Positions 50,210 through 57,527 of a DNA stretch of 64,000 nucleotides are shown one piece after another. The notes under the pieces are model-generated. The model was not told where the DNA came from. It searched no databases and saw only the letters and a program-made list of their open reading frames with translations. The translations under genes and the position numbers were made by a program. The stretch's first letter is position 1. Each line of letters opens with the position of its first letter. Origin of the DNA: an uncultured Mogibacterium sp. (GTDB taxonomy: Bacteria; Bacillota; Clostridia; Peptostreptococcales; Anaerovoracaceae); the NCBI RefSeq assembly GCF_938041965.1, contig NZ_CALISE010000017.1:21498-85497 (forward strand), in the 5' to 3' direction.

Positions 50210-51073
50210 TTATTCTTCTGTTCCCTGTGCAGTTTCAACTACTTCAGGAGCAGGAGCCGCCTCAGTTACCTTTGGAGCCTTTCTAACTCTTGTAGTTGCT
50301 GGCTTAACCTCTGGTCTGCTTTCGCGGTTATCATTTCTTCTGTTTCCGAAGCTTCTCTTCTTATCTCTCTTATCGTTTCTTCTCTGCTTACGATCTCTTC
50401 TATCGTTTCTGGACTGCTCTGGAATAGCCTCCTTGAGACCCTTATCTAGAATCTCGCCGTGGTTAACCCAAACCTTAACACCAATCTTTCCGTAAGTAGT
50501 GTCTGCCTCTGCAAATCCATAATCGATATCAGCTCTGAGAGTGTGTAGAGGAACATTTCCTTCGCTGTACTTCTCGCTTCTAGCGATCTCGGCACCACCA
50601 AGTCTTCCGGAAACAAGAACCTTGATACCCTTAGCTCCAGACTTCATAGTTCTCTGGATTGCGGACTTCATAGCTCTTCTGAAAGAAACTCTTCTCTCGA
50701 GTGCCTGTGCAATGCTTTCAGCTGTTAGCTGCGCATCAAGCTCTGCTCTTCTAACCTCTTCGATGGAAATATCTACAGTCTTACCTGTTAGCTTAACGAG
50801 ATTCTTCTTGAGCTCGTCAATTCCATCTCCAGATCTTCCGATTACCATTCCTGGTCTAGCTGTTGCGATGATTACCTTTACCTTGTCAGCTGCAGGTCTC
50901 TCAATTACGACACTTGCAACACCGGCAGCATAAAGCTTCTTCTTAACGTAGTTTCTAACTTTATTGTCTTCAACTAGGAAATCAGCGAAGTTGCTCTTGT
51001 CAGCAAACCACTTTGAGTTCCAATTCTTGTTGACTCCAACTCTGAATCCATGTGGATTAACCTTCTGACCCAT
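50210..51073 (-). CDS. rpsC: Ribosomal protein S3 with long basic C-terminal tail
   Basis: 287 residues, about 70 more than usual. The KH domain (IATARPGMVIGRSGDGIDEL near 68) and the C-terminal S3 domain (GRLGGAEIARSEKYSEGNVP; TYGKIGVKVWVNHGEIL near 207) are normal and complete. After about residue 220 follows a low-complexity tail rich in Arg, Asp, Asn and Lys (RNDRRDRKQRRNDKRDKK), ending in an acidic Ala/Pro/Val stretch. S3 lies at the mRNA entry and has helicase activity with S4 and S5. The ATG lies inside rplV (17-base overlap). Confidence 0.97.
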   Translation of the reverse strand: MGQKVNPHGFRVGVNKNWNSKWFADKSNFADFLVEDNKVRNYVKKKLYAAGVASVVIERPAADKVKVIIATARPGMVIGRSGDGIDELKKNLVKLTGKTVDISIEEVRRAELDAQLTAESIAQALERRVSFRRAMKSAIQRTMKSGAKGIKVLVSGRLGGAEIARSEKYSEGNVPLHTLRADIDYGFAEADTTYGKIGVKVWVNHGEILDKGLKEAIPEQSRNDRRDRKQRRNDKRDKKRSFGNRRNDNRESRPEVKPATTRVRKAPKVTEAAPAPEVVETAQGTEE

Positions 51074-51446
51074 CTGGCTGACCTCCTTCTACTGTTTCTA
51101 CTGCCGAAGCAGCTTCTCTCTCCTTAAGAGTTACACCAATGTGGCTTGTTCTCTTGAGGATCATGGATGCTCTACCCTGAGCTCCTGCTCTGAATCTCTT
51201 CATTGTAGGACCCTGGTTTGCATAAACTTCTGCAAGGTATAGCTCATCACGGTTCATGTCAAAGTTATTTTCAGCATTTGCTGCTGCGGACTGAACAACC
51301 TTCTCTACAAGTTCTGCACCCTTTCCAGGTGTGAACTTAAGGATTGTTAATGCCTCGTTCAAATCTTTTCCTCTTACTAGGTCAGTAACAGGCTTTAGTT
51401 TGCTAGGAGACATTCTTACATATTTAGCAATTGCTTTTGCTTCCAT
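51057..51446 (-). CDS. rplV: Ribosomal protein L22
   Basis: 129 residues, with an extra tail of about 16 residues (AVETVEGGQPDGSEG) compared with the usual 110-115. EAKAIAKYVRMSPSKLKPVT, GKGAELVEKVVQSAAANAEN, and the tunnel hairpin AGAQGRASMILKRTSHIGVT are present. Lines the exit tunnel near the macrolide site. The last codons overlap rpsC. Confidence 0.97.
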   Translation of the reverse strand: MEAKAIAKYVRMSPSKLKPVTDLVRGKDLNEALTILKFTPGKGAELVEKVVQSAAANAENNFDMNRDELYLAEVYANQGPTMKRFRAGAQGRASMILKRTSHIGVTLKEREAASAVETVEGGQPDGSEG

Positions 51447-51463
51447 ATCAGCTTCTCCTTTCT

Positions 51464-51733
51464 TTATTTCGCCTTGTCACCAGCGTGACCCTTGTAAGTT
51501 CTAGTTGGAGCGAACTCTCCAAGTCTGTGACCTACCATATCTTCTGTGATGTATACAGGAACATGCTTACGACCGTCGTGAACAGCGATCGTATGTCCAA
51601 CCATCTGAGGAAAAATCGTCGATGGTCTCGACCATGTCTTGATTACACTTTTTTCATTAGACTCATTCATCGCTTCGATTCTCTTGATGAGTTTCTTTTC
51701 GACGAAAGGGCCCTTTTTAAGCGATCTTCCCAT
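51464..51733 (-). CDS. rpsS: Ribosomal protein S19
   Basis: 89 residues. MGRSLKKGPFVEKKLIKRIE at the start; WSRPSTIFPQMVGHTIAVHD; end GEFAPTRTYKGHAGDKAK. Part of the 30S head near the A site, binding with S13. 17 bases before rplV. Confidence 0.98.
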   Translation of the reverse strand: MGRSLKKGPFVEKKLIKRIEAMNESNEKSVIKTWSRPSTIFPQMVGHTIAVHDGRKHVPVYITEDMVGHRLGEFAPTRTYKGHAGDKAK

Positions 51734-51747
51734 TATATGCTCCTTTC

Positions 51748-52581
51748 TTATTTAGCATTTCTTCTTCTAACGATGTACTTGTTGGAATCCTTGTGCTTGT
51801 TACGTGTCTTGTAACCAAGAGTTGGTTTACCCCAAGGTGTAACTGGGCTCTTACGTCCAACTGGCGCTCTACCTTCACCACCGCCGTGTGGGTGATCGTT
51901 AGGGTTCATTACGGAACCTCTTACTGTAGGTCTCCATCCCATGTGTCTCTTTCTACCAGCCTTACCAATCTGGATGTTAGCGTGGTCAAGGTTGCCAACT
52001 TCTCCGATTGTAGCTCTGCAGTTGATTCTTACCATTCTAACTTCGCCGGATGGTAGTCTTACCTGAGCATAATTGCCTTCCTTAGCCATAAGCTGAGCAC
52101 CGTTTCCAGCTGATCTAACTAGCTGAGCACCCTTTCCAGGCTTTAGCTCGATATTGTGAATGATTGTACCTACTGGGATATTCGCAATTGGTAGTGCGTT
52201 TCCTACCTTGATATCCGAATCTGGTCCAGATTCAACTACGTCTCCAACGCGTAGCTTGTTAGGAGCAACGATATATCTCTTTTCTCCGTCTGCGTAAACT
52301 AGAAGAGCGATGTTCGCTGTTCTATTTGGATCGTACTCGATAGTCTTAACTGTTGCTGGAATACCGTCTTTAGTTCTCTTAAAGTCGATAATTCTGTACT
52401 TAGGTCTGTATCCGCCACCTCTATGTCTAACGGTGATCTTACCTCTCACATTTCTTCCTGAATGCTTCTTCAGAGTTTTAGTAAGGGATTTTTCTGGCTT
52501 GCTAGCTGTTATCTCCTCGAAAGTCGAAACAGTCATGCCTCTCAGACCAGGAGTGGTTGGATTATACTTCTTAATTCCCAT
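51748..52581 (-). CDS. rplB: Ribosomal protein L2
   Basis: 277 residues. GIKKYNPTTPGLRGMTVSTF at the start; the peptidyl-transferase-related histidine region HPHGGGEGRAPVGRKSPVTP near 229; a basic end. Required for peptidyl-transferase activity and subunit joining. 14 bases before rpsS. Confidence 0.98.
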   Translation of the reverse strand: MGIKKYNPTTPGLRGMTVSTFEEITASKPEKSLTKTLKKHSGRNVRGKITVRHRGGGYRPKYRIIDFKRTKDGIPATVKTIEYDPNRTANIALLVYADGEKRYIVAPNKLRVGDVVESGPDSDIKVGNALPIANIPVGTIIHNIELKPGKGAQLVRSAGNGAQLMAKEGNYAQVRLPSGEVRMVRINCRATIGEVGNLDHANIQIGKAGRKRHMGWRPTVRGSVMNPNDHPHGGGEGRAPVGRKSPVTPWGKPTLGYKTRNKHKDSNKYIVRRRNAK

Positions 52582-52598
52582 TATTTACTCCTCCTATT

Positions 52599-52889
52599 TT
52601 ACAGTCCCTGGAAGATTTCGATCTCTTTGCTATCCGCAGCGAGAGTAACGATTGCTTTCTTATAAGAAGCTGTTCTTCCTACTGTTCTTCCCATTCTCTT
52701 AACTTTTCCATTAACGTTCATGATATTAACCTTAGCAACATCAACTCCGAAGATTTCTTCGACAGCCTGTCTAACCTCGGTCTTGTTAGCTGTATCAGCA
52801 ACCTTGAAAACATACTTCTTGTCAGCCGACATGTCCATGCTCTGCTCGGTGATGATAGGCTTAAGTATTACGTCGTAACCGCTCTTCAT
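52599..52889 (-). CDS. rplW: Ribosomal protein L23
   Basis: 96 residues. YDVILKPIITEQSMDMSADK, then YVFKVADTANKTEVRQAVEE and VNVMNVNGK-like strand (KVNIMNVNGKVKRMG). Docking site for trigger factor and SRP at the exit. Its ATG overlaps the rplD stop by one base. Confidence 0.98.
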   Translation of the reverse strand: MKSGYDVILKPIITEQSMDMSADKKYVFKVADTANKTEVRQAVEEIFGVDVAKVNIMNVNGKVKRMGRTVGRTASYKKAIVTLAADSKEIEIFQGL

Positions 52890-53512
52890 TATGCGTATAC
52901 CTCCTCAATTCTCTCAGCTGCTGCCTTAGTGAGCACGAGGCTGTAATGATTGATGATCTCATATACATTCATTGTGCTTACAAGTGCAGTTCTCACACCC
53001 TGAATGTTAGAAGCAGATCTAACAACGTTCTCATCCTTCTCATCCATTACGATGAGGGCCTTCTTATCAGCCTTGATATTCTCGAGAACCTTAACCATTT
53101 CCTTAGTCTTTGGTTCAGCGAACTTTAGCTCGTCTAGTACGATGATTTCCTTGTCAGCAACCTTAGCAGAAAGTACGGACTTAAGAGCAAGTCTCTTTAC
53201 CTTCTTAGGAACTGCATATCTGTAGTCCCTTGGCTTTGGTGCGAAAACAATTCCACCACCTACCTGCGTAGGATCTGTTGTGCTTCCCTGTCTGTGGCGA
53301 CCTGTACCCTTCTGTCTGAAAGGCTTGCGTCCGCCTCCTCTTACTTCACTTCTTGTCTTGGCAGATTGGGTTCCCTGTCTCTGGTTTGCCAAGTAATTCT
53401 TGACTACAGTCTGTACTGCAATTTCGTTTGGTTCGATTCCAAAGATTTCATCATTCAATGTAACTTCGCCAACCTCAGTACCGGCCATATTAAGCATCTT
53501 TACTTTTGCCAT
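52889..53512 (-). CDS. rplD: Ribosomal protein L4
   Basis: 207 residues. MLNMAGTEVGEVTLNDEIFG at the start, the tunnel loop QRQGTQSAKTRSEVRGGGRK near 43, GTGRHRQGSTTDPTQVGGG. L4 lines the exit tunnel and in several bacteria represses the S10 operon by binding its leader; a possible attenuator is present ahead of rpsJ here. 23 bases after rplC. Confidence 0.98.
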   Translation of the reverse strand: MAKVKMLNMAGTEVGEVTLNDEIFGIEPNEIAVQTVVKNYLANQRQGTQSAKTRSEVRGGGRKPFRQKGTGRHRQGSTTDPTQVGGGIVFAPKPRDYRYAVPKKVKRLALKSVLSAKVADKEIIVLDELKFAEPKTKEMVKVLENIKADKKALIVMDEKDENVVRSASNIQGVRTALVSTMNVYEIINHYSLVLTKAAAERIEEVYA

Positions 53513-53535
53513 TAGTGATTCCTCCTTTCTGCCTC

Positions 53536-54171
53536 TTATTTATTCTGTCCTTTTACCGCACCCTTAACCTTAAGGAGTCCGCCCTTCTTTCCAGGAACAG
53601 CTCCCTTAACGAGAAGTAGGTTGCGATCAGCAATAACCTTTACGAGAACGATGTTCTGTACTGTAACTGTGTCTCTACCCATTCTTCCTGGGGCCTTGTT
53701 GCCCTTGAAGACTCTTGATGGGTATGTACCAGCGGCAAGAGCACCTGCAAGTCTCTTATGCTTGGAACCGTGAGTCATAGGTCCTCTGCGGTGTCCGTGT
53801 CTCTTGATGTTACCCTGAGTTCCCTTACCTTTGGAAACGCCTGTAACGTCAAGCTTCATTCCCTCTTCGAAATCAGCAACTGTGATTTCCTGTCCTACCT
53901 CGTAAGTCTCGCCATCTTCGACTCTGAACTCAGCGAGGTACTTCTTAGGAGCTACTCCGCACTTCTCAAAATGACCAGTCTCTGGCTTGTTGAGTCTGTG
54001 TGCCTTCTGCTCCTCGTAGCCAACCTGTACAGCATTGTAGCCGTCGGTCTCTACTGTCTTAACCTGCGTTACTACCTCAGGTCCGGCTTCGATTACGGTA
54101 ACTGGTACTACAGCACCGTTCTCATTGAAGATCTGTGTCATGCCGATCTTCTTGCCTAAAAGTGTTTTCAT
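53536..54171 (-). CDS. rplC: Ribosomal protein L3
   Basis: 211 residues. LLGKKIGMTQIFNENGAVVP at the start; KGTQGNIKRHGHRRGPMTHG and GMGR-type RMGRDTVTVQNIVLVKVIAD near the C-terminus. Initiates 50S assembly with L24 and reaches towards the peptidyl-transferase centre. 80 bases after rpsJ. Confidence 0.98.
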   Translation of the reverse strand: MKTLLGKKIGMTQIFNENGAVVPVTVIEAGPEVVTQVKTVETDGYNAVQVGYEEQKAHRLNKPETGHFEKCGVAPKKYLAEFRVEDGETYEVGQEITVADFEEGMKLDVTGVSKGKGTQGNIKRHGHRRGPMTHGSKHKRLAGALAAGTYPSRVFKGNKAPGRMGRDTVTVQNIVLVKVIADRNLLLVKGAVPGKKGGLLKVKGAVKGQNK

Positions 54172-54251
54172 AATTCTCCTCCTAGTGTCTTACAGCGGAT
54201 CGCCCTGGTTTGGCCGAATTGCCCTCTCATGCGATCTTTCTAAAATCTAGC

Positions 54252-54563
54252 TTAGAGCTTGATTTCAATGTCAATGCCTGCTGGCATATCGAGCTTAGCA
54301 AGAGCGTCTGTTGTCTTAGTCGAAGCATTAGTAATATCGATAAGACGCTTGTGTGTTCTCTGCTCAAACTGCTCTCTGCTGTCCTTGTACTTGTGAACAG
54401 CTCTGATGATTGTTACGACTTCCTTCTCTGTTGGAAGTGGAATAGGGCCAGATACTGTAGCGCCTGTTCTCTCAGCAGTCTCAACAATCTTTGCTGCCGA
54501 CTTATCCAATAGAGCATGGTCATAAGCCTTCAGTCTGATTCTGATTTTCTGTAGTTCGCTCAT
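54252..54563 (-). CDS. rpsJ: Ribosomal protein S10
   Basis: 103 residues. QKIRIRLKAYDHALLDKSAA at the start; GPIPLPTEKEVVTIIRAVHK; SREQFEQRTHKRLIDI. 30S head protein that also acts as NusE in antitermination. First gene of the operon: rpsJ, rplC, rplD, rplW, rplB, rpsS, rplV, rpsC, rplP and on. AGGAGG before the ATG. rpsL, rpsG, fusA and tuf are not upstream; the strand changes. Confidence 0.98.
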   Translation of the reverse strand: MSELQKIRIRLKAYDHALLDKSAAKIVETAERTGATVSGPIPLPTEKEVVTIIRAVHKYKDSREQFEQRTHKRLIDITNASTKTTDALAKLDMPAGIDIEIKL

Positions 54564-54686
54564 TAGTAGTTCCTCCTGTTTGTTTTGTACTGTTTTCGCT
54601 ATGCTTGTACAGGACTTCGCCCGTTTTTACTTGCTACGCCTTAGCGCTTACACTCTTTCGTGCGTTTCCTAAAGGTTTACACAAAT

Positions 54687-54821
54687 CAAAAATGGCGAAC
54701 CCCCTCGCCCTCGTCTAGCGAGGACAATTCTCCGCAGAAATTACCTGATAGCCCAGCAACTTCCTGCTTCATCGCCTTAAACAAGCTTTTAAATTATACA
54801 TGGCAAGAATTTACAATGCAA
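54687..54821 (-). promoter_or_regulatory. S10 operon promoter and leader with possible attenuator
   Basis: Minus strand TTGCAT (54816-54821), 17-base spacer, TATAAT (54793-54798); start near 54786, leader about 220 bases to rpsJ. In the leader, a hairpin GGCGA/TCGCC (54705-54709 with 54694-54698) followed by ATTTTT resembles a terminator. The upstream CCTCGC (near 54723) can pair with GCGAGG that overlaps its 5' arm, giving an exclusive alternative fold. Confidence 0.55.
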
Positions 54822-55228
54822 GGCTTTTTTGTACTTTTTTACGAAAGTAATTACAGTGTTTTCAAGTGTTACAGGCGGCTTCACACTAACACGGCTACGC
54901 GCGTTTCCTTGGTGTTGATATTTCATCAAAAATTATTCGTTTTTTTATGTTTTTTGTATAAATTGCACTATTTTATGGTTTGTTTCGTTCATTGGACTCA
55001 GCTGATCGAATATGAATAATTGATATGTTTTCTCAAAAATACATAAAAAATACATTATTTCGAAGTTAATATTTACCAAATGCGCCCTTAGTGGTCTTTT
55101 ATCGTCTATTTATATTTTATGTTTCTATATGTATTTGATTCTCATATCGATACTATACGACTACATGTATGATACAATTCTCTTATAAGATATTGGGTTT
55201 CAGTATTTCTGAAAGGAGTATTAACAAA
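54822..55228. other. Intergenic region between the S10 promoter and the superoxide reductase gene
   Basis: About 400 AT-rich bases without a credible gene; the longest open frame on the plus strand has no ribosome site and no protein-like composition. A short similarity (GCGTTTCCT with flanks) repeats between 54655-54670 and 54898-54910. The superoxide reductase promoter should lie near its 3' end; TACAAT at about 55173 is a possible -10 without a good -35. Confidence 0.6.
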
Positions 55229-55609
55229 ATGAAAAAGTTATATAAGAGTAAAAGTTGCGGTACTATTGTAGGCAAGGTATTTGATGATGGTGGAGTTCTC
55301 GCATGTTGCGGCGAAGACATGGAAGAGCTTGTACCAAAGACAGCTGATTCAGCTACTGAAAAGCACGTTCCTGTAGTTGAGTGTGACGGCAATCTCGTTA
55401 AGGTTACTGTTGGTAGCACACTTCACCCTATGACAGAGGAGCATCATATTCAGTTCATAATCCTTGAAACTAATCTAGGATTCCAAAGAAAAGCTCTAAA
55501 GGTTGATGGAGAGCCTGTTGCAACATTTGCCATCCAGGGCGGAGAGAAAGTTGTCGCTGCTTATGAGTATTGCAATATCCACGGCTTCTGGGTTAATGAG
55601 TTGAACTAA
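55229..55609 (+). CDS. Superoxide reductase (desulfoferrodoxin family) with an incomplete centre I
   Basis: 126 residues from the ATG at 55229 (AAAGGAG upstream). The catalytic iron site is intact: His in EKHVPV (near 46), LHPM (near 66), EHHIQF (near 72), and the Cys-His pair CNIHG near 116. It reduces superoxide to peroxide with electrons from rubredoxin. The N-terminal desulforedoxin domain keeps the CC pair (LACCGED) and the second Cys of CxxC, but the first is serine (YKSKSCG where relatives have YKCxxCG). So the Fe-Cys4 centre I is probably not formed. Own terminator downstream. Confidence 0.92.
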   Translation: MKKLYKSKSCGTIVGKVFDDGGVLACCGEDMEELVPKTADSATEKHVPVVECDGNLVKVTVGSTLHPMTEEHHIQFIILETNLGFQRKALKVDGEPVATFAIQGGEKVVAAYEYCNIHGFWVNELN

Positions 55610-55709
55610 TATTTCATGCTCAAGGTGTATGCCACCAACTAGTCTGCCTCAGGAGCTTTATCTTGATTGATACCGATTTATTAAAACAATTGGTTGCAGA
55701 TTTCATAGA

Positions 55710-55749
55710 AAAGCATAAGCGGAAGGCGATGGCCTTCCGCTTATGCTTT
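55710..55749. terminator. Strong bidirectional terminator between superoxide reductase and HIT genes
   Basis: A perfect 18-bp stem (55710-55727 with 55732-55749), 4-base loop, lying between convergent genes. Confidence 0.85.
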
Positions 55750-55789
55750 CTTATGTTTACTTGCTCTTCCATATGTCTCTAACGAGCCT

Positions 55790-56131
55790 CTAGCCTGGTG
55801 GCCAAGTCATCTTTCTACGTCCAAGAATATGAATGTGCAGATGGTGAACAGTTTGCTGTCCATCTTCTCCAGTATTGATAACGGTTCTATATCCATTATC
55901 TAGACCTTCTTGAGCTGCGATATCCTTAATCTTGAGCATCATGTGTCCCATAAGCTCTCTGTCTGCGTCTTCTAAATCATTAAGAGATGCAACGTGCTTC
56001 TTGGGAACCATCAAAACATGTACAGGTGCCTCTGGAGCAGCATCACGGAAAACCGAAATAAGGTCATCCTCGTATACCATATCAGTAGGTATCTCACCTT
56101 TTGCAAGCTTGCAGAAAATGCAATCTTCCAT
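55790..56131 (-). CDS. HIT family nucleotide-binding protein (HinT-like)
   Basis: 113 residues. EDCIFCKLAKGEIPTDMVYE at the start, APVHVLMVPKKHVASLNDLE near 34, and the histidine triad QTVHHLHIHILGRRKM near 93. Probably a purine nucleoside phosphoramidase. 14 bases after mtaB on the same strand, a conserved neighbour in Firmicutes. The MTWPPG end is typical for HinT. Confidence 0.96.
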   Translation of the reverse strand: MEDCIFCKLAKGEIPTDMVYEDDLISVFRDAAPEAPVHVLMVPKKHVASLNDLEDADRELMGHMMLKIKDIAAQEGLDNGYRTVINTGEDGQQTVHHLHIHILGRRKMTWPPG

Positions 56132-56145
56132 ATGACTCCTCCTTT

Positions 56146-57498
56146 CTAGACCACTTCAGCTAAGCAGCCTTCCTTATAGTTAGCGACTAGCCGAACCTCC
56201 ACGAATTCGCCCGAGACCAGCTTTCGCTCCTCATCCTTAATATACACCTTTATATAGTTAGATGTATATCCTGTAGCATAATCTTCTTCAAAAGTTTCCA
56301 CGAGCACTCTGTGTACTACGCCAAAGTTGCGTTTTTGGAACTCCTGTGCGACGTATTCCGCTCTACTAATCAGCTCATTTACACGGGTCATCTTGTCAGC
56401 GGGCGTCACTGTTTCCTTATACTTCGCAGCCTCAGTACCCTTTCTCGGTGAGAATTTGAATGCATGAACCCTGCCGAACGACGCCTTATCAACAACATCC
56501 AGAGTATCTGCAAAGTCTTCTTTCGTCTCCCCAGGAAATCCAACTATTATATCTGTTGTGATTCCATATAGCGGATCCACGCTGCGTATGGCCTCGACAA
56601 TAGCGAGGTATTCATCCCTAGTGTATCTGCGTTTCATACCCTTCAGAACATTGTTGCTACCACTCTGTATAGATAGGTGCAGGTGTCTACAAAGTCTCTT
56701 GTACTTGACGATTCGCTCAACGTGTTCCTTGTCTACAACGTTAGGCTCAAGTGAACTCAGTCTCACTCTGAAGTCGCCCTCTAATTCATCAAGCCTCTTC
56801 AGCACAGTTTCAATTCCAGAAAGGTTTTCCTCGCCGTCCCTTCTCTCAAACGAGAAAGCTTCTTCGCTGCCATAGAGAGCCGTGTTTATCCCAGTCAATA
56901 CAATTTCCTTGTAACCTCTATCTACAAGAGCTTTCGCCTCAGTGATAATCTCCTCTATCCCTCTGCTTCTGACCGCACCCCTTGCATAAGGAATCTTGCA
57001 GTAGGAGCAGAATCGGTTGCAGCCCTCTTCAATCTTTATGTATGCCCTCTGCATCTGCGACTCACTTGAGATTACAATGCCAGTCTCCTCATAGCCAACA
57101 AGCTCGCTAAGGGGAAGTATTTTTGTTTCAGTATCAGTCTCTTTGCCAGTCTTTCTAAGCTCCAAAGCATTCATAACCTCATCGCATATAGTAGATTTGA
57201 GGTTATTTCCAATAACTATATCAACATCAGGCATGGCCTCAAGCTCTTTACTAGCGGTCTGGGCATAGCAGCCAGTAACCACCATCACAGAATCGGGTCT
57301 GAGCTTCTTCATGCGCCTTATATATTTTCTCGACTTGCTATCAGCAACGCTTGTCACAGTACAAGTATTTATGACATAGGCATCAGCAGCTTCATCCTCC
57401 CCCACGATTTCAGCACCGCGGGACATGAACTCTTCCTTCATAGCCTCTGTCTCATATTGATTCACCTTGCATCCAAGCGTATGAAAAGCAATCTTCAT
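56146..57498 (-). CDS. mtaB: tRNA (t6A37) methylthiotransferase MtaB
   Basis: 450 residues. The N-terminal UPF0004 domain has three cluster cysteines (HTLGCKVNQ at 10, VINTCTVTS near 46, VTGCYAQ near 80). The radical-SAM core has CNRFCSYCKIPYARG (near 160) and ends in a TRAM domain (VLVETFEEDYATGYTSNYIK). It adds a methylthio group to t6A37 in tRNAs reading ANN codons. It and tcdA at 34296 act on the same base. Followed closely by the HIT gene. Confidence 0.95.
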   Translation of the reverse strand: MKIAFHTLGCKVNQYETEAMKEEFMSRGAEIVGEDEAADAYVINTCTVTSVADSKSRKYIRRMKKLRPDSVMVVTGCYAQTASKELEAMPDVDIVIGNNLKSTICDEVMNALELRKTGKETDTETKILPLSELVGYEETGIVISSESQMQRAYIKIEEGCNRFCSYCKIPYARGAVRSRGIEEIITEAKALVDRGYKEIVLTGINTALYGSEEAFSFERRDGEENLSGIETVLKRLDELEGDFRVRLSSLEPNVVDKEHVERIVKYKRLCRHLHLSIQSGSNNVLKGMKRRYTRDEYLAIVEAIRSVDPLYGITTDIIVGFPGETKEDFADTLDVVDKASFGRVHAFKFSPRKGTEAAKYKETVTPADKMTRVNELISRAEYVAQEFQKRNFGVVHRVLVETFEEDYATGYTSNYIKVYIKDEERKLVSGEFVEVRLVANYKEGCLAEVV

Positions 57499-57527
57499 AT
57501 GTGTTACCCGTCCTTTACAATGATGGG

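Noticed and set aside
39266..54563. Unusual gene content in the ribosomal operon
   Set aside because: Order and spacing are the standard Firmicute S10-spc-alpha arrangement; apart from the S3 and L22 tails and the leader nothing stands out.
54660..55019. 119-codon plus-strand frame in the S10 leader region
   Set aside because: It overlaps the S10 promoter and leader, lacks a ribosome site and has no protein-like pattern.
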